DNA from: Candidatus Gastranaerophilales bacterium
Lineage (GTDB): Bacteria > Cyanobacteriota > Vampirovibrionia > Gastranaerophilales > Gastranaerophilaceae
Length of the DNA: 64,000 nucleotides
Direction: 5' to 3'
Assembly (NCBI GenBank): GCA_944326555.1
Contig: CALVEK010000003.1
Coordinates: 59,860-123,859 of the forward strand
Position numbers and translations under genes: made by a program. Positions 1-7,833 of the stretch are shown here, piece after piece; positions within the stretch are counted from its first letter, which is position 1; each line of letters starts with the position of its first letter. The notes under the pieces were generated by a model that had not been told where the DNA came from, did not search any database, and saw only the letters and a list, made by a program, of their open reading frames with translations.

Positions 1-198
1 ACCAGTTCCAACTGTTTTGAGTGCATCAGCAATCCATAATGCAGAATACCCATTAGACGTACCAATCTCGAGAACGTTTTTTGGTTTAGATATTTTAATC
101 AACATGCTTATAAACTCGGCAGTTTGATGAGAAATGTTCCAAAACTCATGCTGAGTTTTTTCTAGTTCTAAAGATATTTTCTCTGTAACAATATCCAT
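1..198 (-). CDS. O-methyltransferase, SAM-dependent (N-terminal fragment, cut by window edge)
   Basis: Reading leftwards from an ATG at 198, the frame stays open to the window edge for 66 residues. It contains VLEIGTSNGYSALWIA at about residues 42-57, the glycine-rich SAM-binding motif I of class I methyltransferases, in the form typical of the catechol/caffeoyl-CoA O-methyltransferase family (methyltransf_3). The helical N-terminus before it also fits that family. The substrate cannot be told. The start lies 1 base after the stop of the beta-propeller gene, so the two are probably cotranscribed as the tail of the grpE-dnaJ operon. The C-terminal two thirds lie outside the window. Confidence 0.75.
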   Translation of the reverse strand, partial: MDIVTEKISLELEKTQHEFWNISHQTAEFISMLIKISKPKNVLEIGTSNGYSALWIADALKTVGTG

Positions 199-199
199 A

Positions 200-1642
200 C
201 TAATTTAACCTTTTATTTAACAGTTGCAAATCATTTATATAAACAGATGTTTGCACAGTTTGTAAAATTGTATTCTTTACCATATCATAAACGTAATATT
301 TTTTATCAGATACATTTGTTATCAAAAGCAAGTTTGAATTTGGAACAACTACCAATTTCTTTGAAAAGCCACCTGCAGGTAGCTGCAACGCCCTTATACA
401 TTCAAAATTATTAAGATTGAATATATCGAGTTCATTAGTTGCACACAAAATATACAACTTATCTTTAATTAAAAGCATATCAACAGGCTTTTTAGCCAAA
501 TCCTGCTTATATATTATATCTTTAATTTCGGAATCGATAACCTGCAAACAATTTTCGGTTCTTGATAAGAGATATATATTATTGCCATCAACCACGATTT
601 TTGAAATATTTGAAGCATTATAAACGTACTTGTTAAGATAATTAGCCTCAAGAGATAATGTATAAATATCACCTGTATTCTTATCTTGGTAAGCAATTTG
701 CTTGTTATCAGGGCTAATTGCAATATGTTTAGGATAACCTTTTACCTTAATTTTCTCTAACAAAGACATACTTTTTATATCAATAACAAAGATAGATTGA
801 TCATCAACAACAGAGACAAATGCCTTAGACTTGTCAGAGTTCAGAACAATTTCTGAGGGCTGAAAAGTCAAATCAATTTTTTTAGCAAGTACTTCGTTTT
901 TAACATCAGCTACATCAATATACGTTTTTCCTGCAGCAGCAATTAAAACATAATCATCATTCGAAACAGGCTGAACAAATTTCGGTAAATTTTCTAATCT
1001 TAAAGTAAACTTTGGAGTAGTTGAATCTGACGGTATAACACTCAATAAAGTGGAATCTAAAGTTGTAACAAGCAAAGTCTTACCTGCCATATAAGGAATA
1101 GGAACAATTTTGTTCGCAGTTGTTTTAGATTTTGAATCTACTCCAACGGTAGTTTTAAATATGTCATTGACTCTTGATGATACTGTAGCAATCTTTAAAT
1201 CGCCCATCATTATTTGTAAATCATCCGGAATAACAAGTCCTGGAGGAACAAGCATATCCTGAGGGAAAATGCCTGTCTTGACAATAAAAGGAATTTGACT
1301 CGAAGGAGCGATTCCCAATTTACCATCTTTTGACTTTATCACTCTTAAAAGAGCAAAATTAGAGTCAAAAAGCACTATATCGGGTTTTTGAGACAATTTT
1401 CTATTAGCAGGAACCGTACTGACGATTTTTCCTTGAGCATTTCTCTTAGGATTTGAAGGAAGAACAGGAATATAAATTGTACCATCCTGCAATGTAATTA
1501 ATCCGTCAAAGCGTACAGAGACATTGGGACACTGTGATTTTATAGTTTGTAAGACATTATCAGGCAACGTAGTCGACATTGCAGACAAAGCTGTGAAATA
1601 CATTGCAACAATAAAAACTAAAATCTTTCTCTTTATACTCAT
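200..1642 (-). CDS. Secreted beta-propeller (YVTN/WD40-like) protein
   Basis: 480 aa with a Sec signal peptide: MSIKRK followed by a hydrophobic stretch to about residue 22. The mature part is rich in beta strands. From about residue 180 it shows repeated blade-like units such as VDDQSIFVIDIKSMSLLEKI, then YPKHIAISPDNKQIAY, the pattern of YncE/YVTN-type propellers. It is therefore probably periplasmic or surface exposed and may bind a protein or polymer; no catalytic motif is seen. It sits 32 bases downstream of dnaJ and directly upstream of the methyltransferase, all on the minus strand. No specific function can be assigned. Confidence 0.7.
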   Translation of the reverse strand: MSIKRKILVFIVAMYFTALSAMSTTLPDNVLQTIKSQCPNVSVRFDGLITLQDGTIYIPVLPSNPKRNAQGKIVSTVPANRKLSQKPDIVLFDSNFALLRVIKSKDGKLGIAPSSQIPFIVKTGIFPQDMLVPPGLVIPDDLQIMMGDLKIATVSSRVNDIFKTTVGVDSKSKTTANKIVPIPYMAGKTLLVTTLDSTLLSVIPSDSTTPKFTLRLENLPKFVQPVSNDDYVLIAAAGKTYIDVADVKNEVLAKKIDLTFQPSEIVLNSDKSKAFVSVVDDQSIFVIDIKSMSLLEKIKVKGYPKHIAISPDNKQIAYQDKNTGDIYTLSLEANYLNKYVYNASNISKIVVDGNNIYLLSRTENCLQVIDSEIKDIIYKQDLAKKPVDMLLIKDKLYILCATNELDIFNLNNFECIRALQLPAGGFSKKLVVVPNSNLLLITNVSDKKYYVYDMVKNTILQTVQTSVYINDLQLLNKRLN

Positions 1643-1674
1643 TGTAAATCTTTCATACTTTAAAATGACACTAA

Positions 1675-2802
1675 TTAACCATGAATTGCGCTTTTAAATT
1701 TATCAAATAATTTTTCATTAGGTTTCTTATTTTGAGACAATTCAAACAGTTTTGCATATAATCTGCGTTCTTCATCATTTAATGATTTAGGAGGCAGATA
1801 TTTTATCATAACGAGATGATCCCCACGCTTTTCAGGATGTCCAAGGTAAGGAATACCAGCATTCTTTATAGTCAATATTTTACCATACTCTATACCTGAT
1901 GGTATAGAAATTTCTTTCTCTCCATGTATGGTATTTACGACAACAGTATCCCCTAACACTGCTTGAGGAAAAGTAATATTTAATTCAGAATAAACATTAA
2001 ATCCATCACGTTTAAACTCTTTGTGAGGCTTAACATATATAACAATATAAAGATCACCGCTGGAACCACCATTTTTGCCAGCATCACCCTCTTTTGCAAC
2101 ACGAATTTTTGCATTGTTATCAACACCGGCAGGGATTTTTACCTTAACTGTTTTTTCAACTTCAATACGTCCTTCACCATTACATTTTTTGCAAGGTGTA
2201 CCAATTATTTGACCTGTACCACCACACTTGGGACAAGTTGTAACCTGCTGAATACTGCCCAATATGGTTTTTGTGAGTCTTACAACTCTTCCTTGTCCAT
2301 TACATTCGGGACACACTGAAGGCTTTGTACCGGGTTGAGCACCAGTACCATAACACTCCTTGCACATTTCCAAATGGTCAATTTTAATCTCTTTTTCAAC
2401 ACCAAAAGCAGCTTCTTCAAAATCTAACTCAATATCTAATCGTAAATCATGACCTCTTTGAGGTGCATTTGGATCAACGGTGCTTCCGGAAGAAAAACCA
2501 CCCATTCCACCAAAAAATGACTCAAAAATATCATTTATATCACCGAATCCAAAGTCAAATGGGCCTGAAGAACTATATCCGGCATTTGAAAGCCCCTCTT
2601 CTCCATACCTGTCATACAATGATCTCTTTTCATTATCAGAAAGGGTTTCGTAGGCTTTACCCAACTCTTTAAATCTCTCTTCTGCATCAGGAGTCTTATT
2701 TACGTCCGGATGCAGCTCCCTTGCTTTTTTTCTAAAAGCACTCTTTATTTCGGCTTGAGTAGCGTCCTTGCTTACACCTAGTATTTCATAATAGTTTGTC
2801 AT
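1675..2802 (-). CDS. dnaJ: Chaperone protein DnaJ (Hsp40)
   Basis: Co-chaperone that delivers unfolded clients to DnaK and stimulates its ATPase. The 375 aa show the full type I architecture: J domain at residues 4-66 with HPD at 31-33, a Gly/Phe-rich linker with repeated GF/FGG, four CxxCxGxG zinc-finger repeats at about 148-215 (CKECYGTG, CPECNGQG, CPKCGGTG, CKKCNGEG) and the C-terminal beta-sandwich substrate domains. Length is normal for the family. It starts 8 bases after the grpE stop, giving a grpE-dnaJ operon. dnaK is not in this window. Confidence 0.97.
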   Translation of the reverse strand: MTNYYEILGVSKDATQAEIKSAFRKKARELHPDVNKTPDAEERFKELGKAYETLSDNEKRSLYDRYGEEGLSNAGYSSSGPFDFGFGDINDIFESFFGGMGGFSSGSTVDPNAPQRGHDLRLDIELDFEEAAFGVEKEIKIDHLEMCKECYGTGAQPGTKPSVCPECNGQGRVVRLTKTILGSIQQVTTCPKCGGTGQIIGTPCKKCNGEGRIEVEKTVKVKIPAGVDNNAKIRVAKEGDAGKNGGSSGDLYIVIYVKPHKEFKRDGFNVYSELNITFPQAVLGDTVVVNTIHGEKEISIPSGIEYGKILTIKNAGIPYLGHPEKRGDHLVMIKYLPPKSLNDEERRLYAKLFELSQNKKPNEKLFDKFKSAIHG

Positions 2803-2810
2803 AATCTTCT

Positions 2811-3392
2811 CTATTCACCTACAGCAACATTAACCAACGATGGGCGTAGTACCTTATCCCCCAATTTATAACCTTTTTGAAGCTCAGCAATAATAACGTT
2901 CTCAGGATACTCTGAAGTAGGTGTCTGCATTACAGCTTCATGCAAAGTCGGATCGAATTCTTTACCATTTGTATCTATAACTTCTAGTCCCATCTTTGCT
3001 AATACATCACGAATTTGTTTAAAAACAAGATTATAGCTATCTTTAACAGTATTAACATCCTCAATATTTTCTATTGATGCAGATGCTCTGTCCATATTAT
3101 CAAGCGCTTCTATCATCTTCTTAAGCGCTTCCTCTGCACCATATTTTAACAGAGACTCACGCTCTTGCATTTGACGTTTTCTATAATTATCAAAATCAGC
3201 AGCAAGTCTTATGTATTGATTATTTATCTTGTCTAATTCTTCTTTGAGTTTTGAAATTTCGTCTTCTACTTTATTTACATCTGATTCATCAGAAACCTCA
3301 TTCTGCTCGACATTATTGTCATCAGAAGCAAAAGGATTGTTCTGAGATATAATTTCATCCGAATTTTGTTTGTCAGTTTTATCATTCCCCAT
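2811..3392 (-). CDS. grpE: Nucleotide exchange factor GrpE
   Basis: Releases ADP from DnaK in the DnaK-DnaJ-GrpE cycle. The start is placed at the ATG at 3392 (193 aa) because GAGGGG lies 8-9 bases upstream; the frame could be extended 16 codons further but without a ribosome site. The protein has an acidic, low-complexity N-terminus, a long coiled coil (about residues 40-95, containing ADFDNYRKRQ), and the C-terminal beta domain with the GrpE signature around FDPTLHEAVM and GYKLGDKVLRPSLV. It is the first gene of the minus-strand chaperone operon. No CIRCE-type inverted repeat was found upstream. Confidence 0.96.
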   Translation of the reverse strand: MGNDKTDKQNSDEIISQNNPFASDDNNVEQNEVSDESDVNKVEDEISKLKEELDKINNQYIRLAADFDNYRKRQMQERESLLKYGAEEALKKMIEALDNMDRASASIENIEDVNTVKDSYNLVFKQIRDVLAKMGLEVIDTNGKEFDPTLHEAVMQTPTSEYPENVIIAELQKGYKLGDKVLRPSLVNVAVGE

Positions 3393-3565
3393 AATAAAGC
3401 CCCTCAATATACTAACAATACTATAATTATAAGTTATCAAAAGTTTTACTCAAGGAAATTTAATTTTTTCTTAATTATTTGTTAAGAGCTATAACTATTG
3501 ACAAGACTAATTATGATAAAAATTAGTTCCAATTGTTAAGAAATGTAATGAAAAAAATCAATTTT

Positions 3566-3605
3566 GAAATCTTAAAATTCGAAATGTTTTTATATAGGTA
3601 CGAGG
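3566..3605 (+). promoter_or_regulatory. Shared promoter-like element, copy A (weakest match)
   Basis: GAAATC (3566-3571), then 19 bases, then TATATA (3591-3596) followed by GGTACGAGG. The segment AAATGTTTTTATATA-GTACGAGG closely matches the elements before 18841 and 56097 in the same geometry. The upstream hexamer matches GCAATT at only 4 of 6 positions. It lies about 60 bases ahead of the ETAG-repeat peptide. Its role as a promoter is inferred from position and conservation. Confidence 0.45.
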
Positions 3606-3657
3606 TATATAAAAAATATTTCAAGAGTAGATAAGTAAATTAAATAAGGAGTAAATT

Positions 3658-3819
3658 ATGAACGTAACAGCAGTTGGAAATCTTTTTGCACACAAACCTG
3701 AAACAGCAGGAACACTTGCACACCAGCCTGAAACAGCAGGAACATTGGCTTTAGGCGGAGTAGAAACAGCAGGATCTCTAGCAAACAACGCCGGTGGTTC
3801 TTTCTGCGCAATGGCTTAG
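3658..3819 (+). CDS. Small peptide with ETAG(T/S)LA tandem repeats
   Basis: 53 aa, with an ideal AAGGAG ribosome site at 3646-3651, six bases before the ATG. Residues 10-41 hold three tandem units: AHKPETAGTL, AHQPETAGTL, and ALGGVETAGSL. They are followed by a short tail, ANNAGGSFCAMA, with a single Cys four residues from the end. There is no signal peptide or membrane segment. The repeat is seen at DNA level too (30-base period). The composition and leader/core-like layout recall a precursor of a modified peptide, but no modifying enzyme is adjacent, so that is conjecture. It lies alone on the plus strand between minus-strand grpE and a zinc-ribbon gene, with its own promoter-like element and terminator. 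Confidence 0.7.
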   Translation: MNVTAVGNLFAHKPETAGTLAHQPETAGTLALGGVETAGSLANNAGGSFCAMA

Positions 3820-3878
3820 GCAAAGTTGTCATCATAGATAAAATCAAATGGCAGACTACTTGAACACCGGGGTGGAAA

Positions 3879-4022
3879 ATGAATGAAATAAGAATAGCAA
3901 ACTACACATTGCTAATAACATTACTAATAATCATGACAACATTTTGTGTTTCGTTGCAAATGATGCAAAAAACAAATGATTACGGAAAATATCCATCAAT
4001 AATTTCATGCTACAGTTACTAA
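3879..4022 (+). CDS. 47-aa single-span membrane peptide
   Basis: ATG at 3879 with GGGGTGG at 3869-3875 as a possible ribosome site. The 47 aa start NEIRIANYT and then form one hydrophobic helix at about residues 10-28 (LLITLLIIMTTFCVSL), with a polar tail ending in SCYSY. It lies 59 bases after the ETAG-repeat peptide on the same strand and is followed by a strong terminator, so the two are probably one transcript. No family is recognised. It could be a small membrane regulator, a toxin-like peptide, or an accessory of the upstream peptide. The coding call rests only on the start, the ribosome site and the hydrophobic profile. Confidence 0.45.
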   Translation: MNEIRIANYTLLITLLIIMTTFCVSLQMMQKTNDYGKYPSIISCYSY

Positions 4023-4043
4023 AATAAAGAGAAAAGCTACAAA

Positions 4044-4070
4044 AAAGAAGCACCCTACTGGTGCTTCTTT
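4044..4070. terminator. Bidirectional rho-independent terminator
   Basis: An 11-bp perfect stem (AAAGAAGCACC, 4044-4054, with GGTGCTTCTTT, 4060-4070) around loop CTACT, flanked by A and T runs. It sits between the plus-strand peptide genes and the converging zinc-ribbon gene and can serve both. Confidence 0.85.
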
Positions 4071-4075
4071 TGTTA

Positions 4076-4348
4076 TTATTCATGTTGCTGAAGAGCCTTA
4101 AAGCATTCCTTGCAATAAACCTCTTTACCCATTATAGGTTTAAAAGGAACCTTTGTTTGTGCACCACACTTTGAACAAACAACATCATACATTTTCTTTC
4201 TGTTGGACTGACGTCTCTTCTTTCTGCAATCTGGACAACGTTTTGGTTTATTTACCAATCCTTTTTCTGCATAAAATTCTTGCTCACCTGCGGTAAAAAC
4301 AAATTCTGCTCCGCAGTCCTCACAGATGAGTTTCTCGTCTTGATACAT
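4076..4348 (-). CDS. Zinc-ribbon domain protein (two CxxC pairs per ribbon)
   Basis: 90 aa with four CxxC pairs. The N-terminal ribbon has CEDCGAEFVFTAGEQEFYAEKG, the signature of the small 'probable zinc-ribbon' family found in many bacteria, and CPDCRKKRR. The C-terminal ribbon is CSKCGAQTKVPFKP with CKECF. The middle is strongly basic (RKKRRQSNRKK), suggesting nucleic-acid contact. The exact role is unknown for the family. The start is supported by AAGGAG about 8 bases upstream on the minus strand. It is transcribed alone, ending in the bidirectional terminator at 4044-4070. Confidence 0.85.
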   Translation of the reverse strand: MYQDEKLICEDCGAEFVFTAGEQEFYAEKGLVNKPKRCPDCRKKRRQSNRKKMYDVVCSKCGAQTKVPFKPIMGKEVYCKECFKALQQHE

Positions 4349-4440
4349 TTTTAACTCTCCTTTTTAATTGGTAAATAATTACCCGCTCACATATAGAACT
4401 ATATTTTATAACTTTTTAATTAATTAATCAAGAAAAGAAT

Positions 4441-4470
4441 AAGTCCTTTGAGTATATATTCAAAGGACTT
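4441..4470 (-). terminator. Rho-independent terminator after the 4506-5051 gene
   Basis: Perfect 11-bp stem AAGTCCTTTGA / TCAAAGGACTT (4441-4451 with 4460-4470), 8-base loop, followed on the minus strand by a T-rich tail. It sits 36 bases downstream of the gene's stop. Confidence 0.8.
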
Positions 4471-4505
4471 TTATAACTTTCACACACACGAGGAATTATT
4501 ATTTA

Positions 4506-5051
4506 CTAAGCATATTTAGGAGCTGTTCTTTCAATATTTTTTATTTCAGCATCTTCAACTTTTTGAAGTTCAGTTTCAGCAGCCTTCAATTGTGTTTCAA
4601 TCATCAATTTTTGAGACATAATATCAGTTTCAAGACGTTTAACCTTAGCAGCTTCAGCCTTACCTGCTGCATCTAAAGCCTGTTTAAAGAAGGCATTAAA
4701 TACGAAGAACTGGTTAGCGTAGATAGAGTTAGGATTAGAAGGATCAACAGCCATACCATATTGACCATTTGATGCGATATTCATGTTCATAATATTGGCA
4801 TTATATGCTTGAGATGCACGAGAGGCTTCATATAGTGATTTTGGAACACTATTATTAAAGAAGTTCATATTTGCTCCGAAAATACTTGCCGGAGAGCTCA
4901 TAAACTCACTTGGTGAAATAACCCCATCAGCTACATTACCCGCATAGACCGATAAGTCTTGGAGCCTTTGCATCAACTGCATCATTCTGTATTGCAGATT
5001 GTTTATGCGTTGAGTCAATTGTAACTTTCTCATTGTGTAAATCGCGTACAC
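4506..5051 (-). CDS. Taxon-type helical protein, paralogue of the gene at 56097
   Basis: 181 aa starting at a GTG, with AGGAG nine bases upstream. The GTG start aligns its YAIYTMRKLQLTQRIN with YAIFTARKLMLTNRIN of the protein at 56097-56621. The two share the first ~35 residues (ending RxMQLxQxxQxL) and the last ~30 (ETQLxAAxxELxKVExAExKNIERxAPKYA). The middle differs and is rich in Asn, Met and Ala. Both ends look like amphipathic helices/coiled coil, an arrangement seen in self-assembling filament proteins, but no known family is recognised. No signal peptide. A promoter-like element lies at 5093-5125 and a terminator at 4441-4470, so it is monocistronic and probably well expressed. Confidence 0.75.
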   Translation of the reverse strand: MYAIYTMRKLQLTQRINNLQYRMMQLMQRLQDLSVYAGNVADGVISPSEFMSSPASIFGANMNFFNNSVPKSLYEASRASQAYNANIMNMNIASNGQYGMAVDPSNPNSIYANQFFVFNAFFKQALDAAGKAEAAKVKRLETDIMSQKLMIETQLKAAETELQKVEDAEIKNIERTAPKYA

Positions 5052-5092
5052 TGTTCTAATCTCCTACCATAACCAATTTTTCTAACCTTACA

Positions 5093-5125
5093 CTTATATA
5101 AAAACAAAATGAAAACAAAAATTGC
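5093..5125 (-). promoter_or_regulatory. Shared promoter-like element, copy D
   Basis: On the minus strand, GCAATT (5125-5120), a 19-base spacer ending in GTTTT, and TATATA followed by AG (5100-5093). Spacing is identical to the elements at 18786 and 56026. It lies about 45 bases ahead of the GTG start of the 181-aa protein. Confidence 0.55.
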
Positions 5126-5302
5126 TTAAACAGTTAAAACATTCTCTCAAACCACATAACAAGCTAAAAACACAAGAGCAACAAGGATTTTAGACCATTA
5201 TAGCAAACAAGAATATATAAAAAATAAATAATATACAGATATATTAAATACAAGAAATATATATCAAATAAATAACAATAAAATTAGTAATGTTAAGAAA
5301 TA

Positions 5303-5914
5303 TTAAGAAACGCGTGTTATTACTTTATCTATAAGCCCGTATTCAACAGCCTCTTGAGCAGACATGTAATAATCTCTTTCTGTATCTGCCTTAATTTTTT
5401 CCAACGGCTGAGAACAATTTTCTGCCAAAATACCATTAAGCATGTTCTTCATTCTAAGAATTTCTTTGGCTTCTATTTCTATATCAGTAGCCTGTCCTTG
5501 AGCCCCTCCCAATGGTTGGTGAATCATAATTCTTGAGCTCGGCAAAGAAAGTCTTTTACCTTTAGCTCCTGATGAAAGAAGGAATGAACCCATGCTAGCT
5601 GCTTCACCTATACAAATTGTACTTACATCTGCACGAATATGCTGCATAGTATCATAGATAGCCATACCGGCAGTGATAACACCTCCAGGACTGTTTATGT
5701 ATAGCATAATGTCTTTCTCTGGATTTTCTGAGTCTAATAAGAGAAGCTGAGCAACTATAACGTTTGCCATCTCATCATCTATTTCTTCTCCAAGAAAAAT
5801 TATGCGCTCTCTTAGCAATCTTGAGAAAATATCAAAAGACTTCTCCCCTCTGGCTGAAGATTCAATTACCATAGGTACATAACTTAAAACCTTATTCATA
5901 TTAAAGTCTGACAT
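5303..5914 (-). CDS. clpP: ATP-dependent Clp protease proteolytic subunit ClpP
   Basis: Serine protease that forms the 14-mer chamber working with ClpX/ClpA/ClpC in cytosolic protein turnover. The start is set at the ATG at 5914 (203 aa), with AAGAGG nine bases upstream; a 14-codon extension has no ribosome site. Catalytic Ser107 lies in GEAASMGS, His132 in MIHQP, and the Asp in the following helix region (KADTERD). INSPGG of the oxyanion loop is present. Length is typical. It follows a pilin-like gene by 19 bases on the same strand. clpX and tig, the common neighbours, are absent here. Confidence 0.96.
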   Translation of the reverse strand: MSDFNMNKVLSYVPMVIESSARGEKSFDIFSRLLRERIIFLGEEIDDEMANVIVAQLLLLDSENPEKDIMLYINSPGGVITAGMAIYDTMQHIRADVSTICIGEAASMGSFLLSSGAKGKRLSLPSSRIMIHQPLGGAQGQATDIEIEAKEILRMKNMLNGILAENCSQPLEKIKADTERDYYMSAQEAVEYGLIDKVITRVS

Positions 5915-5933
5915 AATTAAAAACCTCTTATCA

Positions 5934-6614
5934 CTACCAAGGATAATCTTTGTCAATTACCCAATCATTTTTTGCTAAATAACCACTGCAATACATTGCT
6001 ATTTTAGAAATTTTATTGCATCCATAGTTAATGTCGTCTTTTAACTTATCCTTACTCAGGTATGAGTCATAAGGTAAAAAGGCAACAGTTCCGGAATTTA
6101 TAATTGTGAATACAAACAAATCTTTACCGAAAGCATTTGGTTCTTCAACATTATTTAAATCAACGTATACTAAAGCACAAGCCTGATTTGTCCTTTTACA
6201 TTTGCCAATAGTTTCAACAGAAAGTGAAATTCCATTACGTAGCCTTACAGAAGGAAAATTGTATAAATTTACGTTAGTTTCTTTTTCCTTAATTGATTTG
6301 TATGCAACATTGGGCATACAAGTACCCGGAGCTTGAGCACAATTTTCTTCAACTTTAAGATAATTAAAGAAATTACCATTTAACAGGTTAACGTTCTTAT
6401 AACCTGGCTTCCAACCCCACTCACCAGGCATGCCATTCATATTCTTTGAAATAAGCAAAGATTGAACTATGTCGGAATAGAAAACTCTCAACCTCATCGA
6501 GGTGTTTTTCTTCTCTCTGTACTGTACAAACAGAAGAACAAGAAAAAAAGCTACTATTACAAGTACAGTAAGAATACCAACAGTTCTATATCTACTAGTT
6601 AAAAAATCATCCAT
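5934..6614 (-). CDS. Pilin-like membrane-anchored protein (degenerate type IV pilin/pseudopilin form)
   Basis: 226 aa from the ATG at 6614. A short basic N-terminus ([10 protein letters not shown]) is followed by a hydrophobic helix at about residues 12-32, then YREKK and a globular, Cys-containing domain with paired cysteines ([24 protein letters not shown]...YCSGY). It ends [12 protein letters not shown], an ending I associate with pilin-like proteins of Gastranaerophilales. The helix lacks the canonical GFTxxE prepilin-peptidase site (Gly then Ile-Leu-Thr, no Glu at +5), so processing is doubtful. Upstream in-frame codons add 24 residues without a ribosome site. It is the upstream partner of clpP in a probable operon. 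Confidence 0.6.
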   Translation of the reverse strand: MDDFLTSRYRTVGILTVLVIVAFFLVLLFVQYREKKNTSMRLRVFYSDIVQSLLISKNMNGMPGEWGWKPGYKNVNLLNGNFFNYLKVEENCAQAPGTCMPNVAYKSIKEKETNVNLYNFPSVRLRNGISLSVETIGKCKRTNQACALVYVDLNNVEEPNAFGKDLFVFTIINSGTVAFLPYDSYLSKDKLKDDINYGCNKISKIAMYCSGYLAKNDWVIDKDYPW

Positions 6615-6813
6615 AAAAGAATAATACCATACTTTAAAGAAATTAGGCAATTTTAATAAAAAAAAGAAACTGAATAGAAAATACAAATGTATTAAAAATG
6701 TTAAAAGAAAATTGCATGAATTTTATCTTCAAATATAATCATAAGTAGATAATGTTAAATTTTAGTAAATTTTGCTTAAATTCTAATGTAAAATAGAACA
6801 GGGGAGATAGATT

Positions 6814-7146
6814 ATGAACATAGCACAGATGATGAAACAAGCTCAACAAATGCAAAGAAAATTGCAAGAAGCTCAAACAGAACTTGCTAACATGGAATTT
6901 GTAGCGAATACAGGAAATGGTGCAGTAACTGTAGTTTGTGATGGACAGGGCAAATTCAAATCAATTAAATTATCCAAAGCAGCACTAAATCCTGACAATC
7001 CGGAATCTGTAGATAATGATAACGTAGAAATGCTTGAAGACTTGATTTCAAGTGCGATGAAACAAGCGACAGCAGATGCATCTGCTCAGATGGAATCAAA
7101 AATGAAAGCATTAACAGGTGGAATAAATATCCCCGGATTGTTCTAA
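6814..7146 (+). CDS. ybaB: YbaB/EbfC family nucleoid-associated protein
   Basis: 110 aa small DNA-binding protein that forms dimers with tweezer-like arms on the nucleoid. The family pattern is clear: MMKQAQQMQRKLQEAQTEL at the N-terminus, then a beta domain with GNGAVTVVCDGQGKFKSIKLS, then a helix ending DASAQMESKMKALTGG. A GGGGAGA ribosome site precedes the ATG. The stop overlaps the recR start by one base (TAATG). This ybaB-recR pair is conserved widely and implies translational coupling and a shared role in DNA maintenance. Confidence 0.95.
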   Translation: MNIAQMMKQAQQMQRKLQEAQTELANMEFVANTGNGAVTVVCDGQGKFKSIKLSKAALNPDNPESVDNDNVEMLEDLISSAMKQATADASAQMESKMKALTGGINIPGLF

Positions 7147-7745
7147 TGCAGTACACAAAGCCACTTGCTAATTTAATAGACTATTTACAAAGACTTCCTG
7201 GGATAGGTCCGAAGTCTGCACAGAGAATTGCTTTTTATTTGCTAAAGATGCCATTACATGACATCGAAAAATTTGCTCAAACAATGGTTACAGCAAAGGA
7301 AACAATTCACTATTGTGATGTCTGTTTTAACATGTCAGCATCTAATCCTTGTGAAATTTGTGCTTCTCCAAACAGAGACAATTCAACTATATGTGTAATC
7401 GCAGAGACAAAAGATTTAGTTGCAATAGAAAACACAAATGAATACAAGGGTAAATACCATGTTTTACAAGGATTAATTTCTCCGATGGACGGAATAGGCG
7501 CTGAAGACATAAGGATAAAGGAACTTTTACAGAGAGTTGCACAAAATGATGTAAGAGAAATCATTATTGCACTTAATCCATCAGTCGAAGGAGAAGCAAC
7601 AAGTCTATATTTAACAAAACTATTAAAACCTTTCAATATAAAGATAACAAGAATAGCATTCGGAATACCAATAGGTTCGGACATAGAATATGCCGATGAA
7701 ATAACCCTAGCAAAAGCTATAGAATGTCGAAGAGAAATAAACTGA
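7146..7745 (+). CDS. recR: Recombination mediator protein RecR
   Basis: Works with RecO/RecF to load RecA on SSB-coated gaps. The 199 aa show, in order: the helix-hairpin-helix LPGIGPKSAQRIAFYLL (about 15-31), the four-Cys zinc finger CDVC...CEIC (about 57-72), the Toprim domain with CVIAETKDLVAIENT and the conserved G-x-ISP segment (LQGLISPMDGIG), and the C-terminal Walker-B-like region. Length equals the family norm. Start overlaps the ybaB stop by one base. Confidence 0.97.
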   Translation: MQYTKPLANLIDYLQRLPGIGPKSAQRIAFYLLKMPLHDIEKFAQTMVTAKETIHYCDVCFNMSASNPCEICASPNRDNSTICVIAETKDLVAIENTNEYKGKYHVLQGLISPMDGIGAEDIRIKELLQRVAQNDVREIIIALNPSVEGEATSLYLTKLLKPFNIKITRIAFGIPIGSDIEYADEITLAKAIECRREIN

Positions 7746-7771
7746 CAACAAAAATTTTACAATGTTAAATT

Positions 7772-7799
7772 TTGTACTTTTTTATTTTAAGGTTATAAT
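7772..7799 (+). promoter_or_regulatory. Sigma-70-type promoter for bamA
   Basis: TTGTAC (7772-7777), 16-base spacer, TATAAT (7794-7799). The expected transcription start is near 7806, about 28 bases ahead of the proposed initiator at 7834. This bounds where translation can begin. Confidence 0.6.
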
Positions 7800-7833
7800 T
7801 TTATAGGAAGTATTAGAGATAGGAATTCTAACA

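Noticed and set aside
2811..3660. Search for a CIRCE/HrcA operator ahead of grpE
   Set aside because: No TTAGCACTC-N9-GAGTGCTAA-type inverted repeat was found in the upstream 250 bases.
3656..3847. 63-codon frame antisense to the ETAG-repeat peptide
   Set aside because: No ribosome site and Leu/Phe-rich shadow composition; the plus-strand frame has an ideal AAGGAG site.
3849..3887. 12-codon frame overlapping the start of the 47-aa membrane peptide, possible leader
   Set aside because: No ribosome site, too short to support; kept only as a possible coupling detail.
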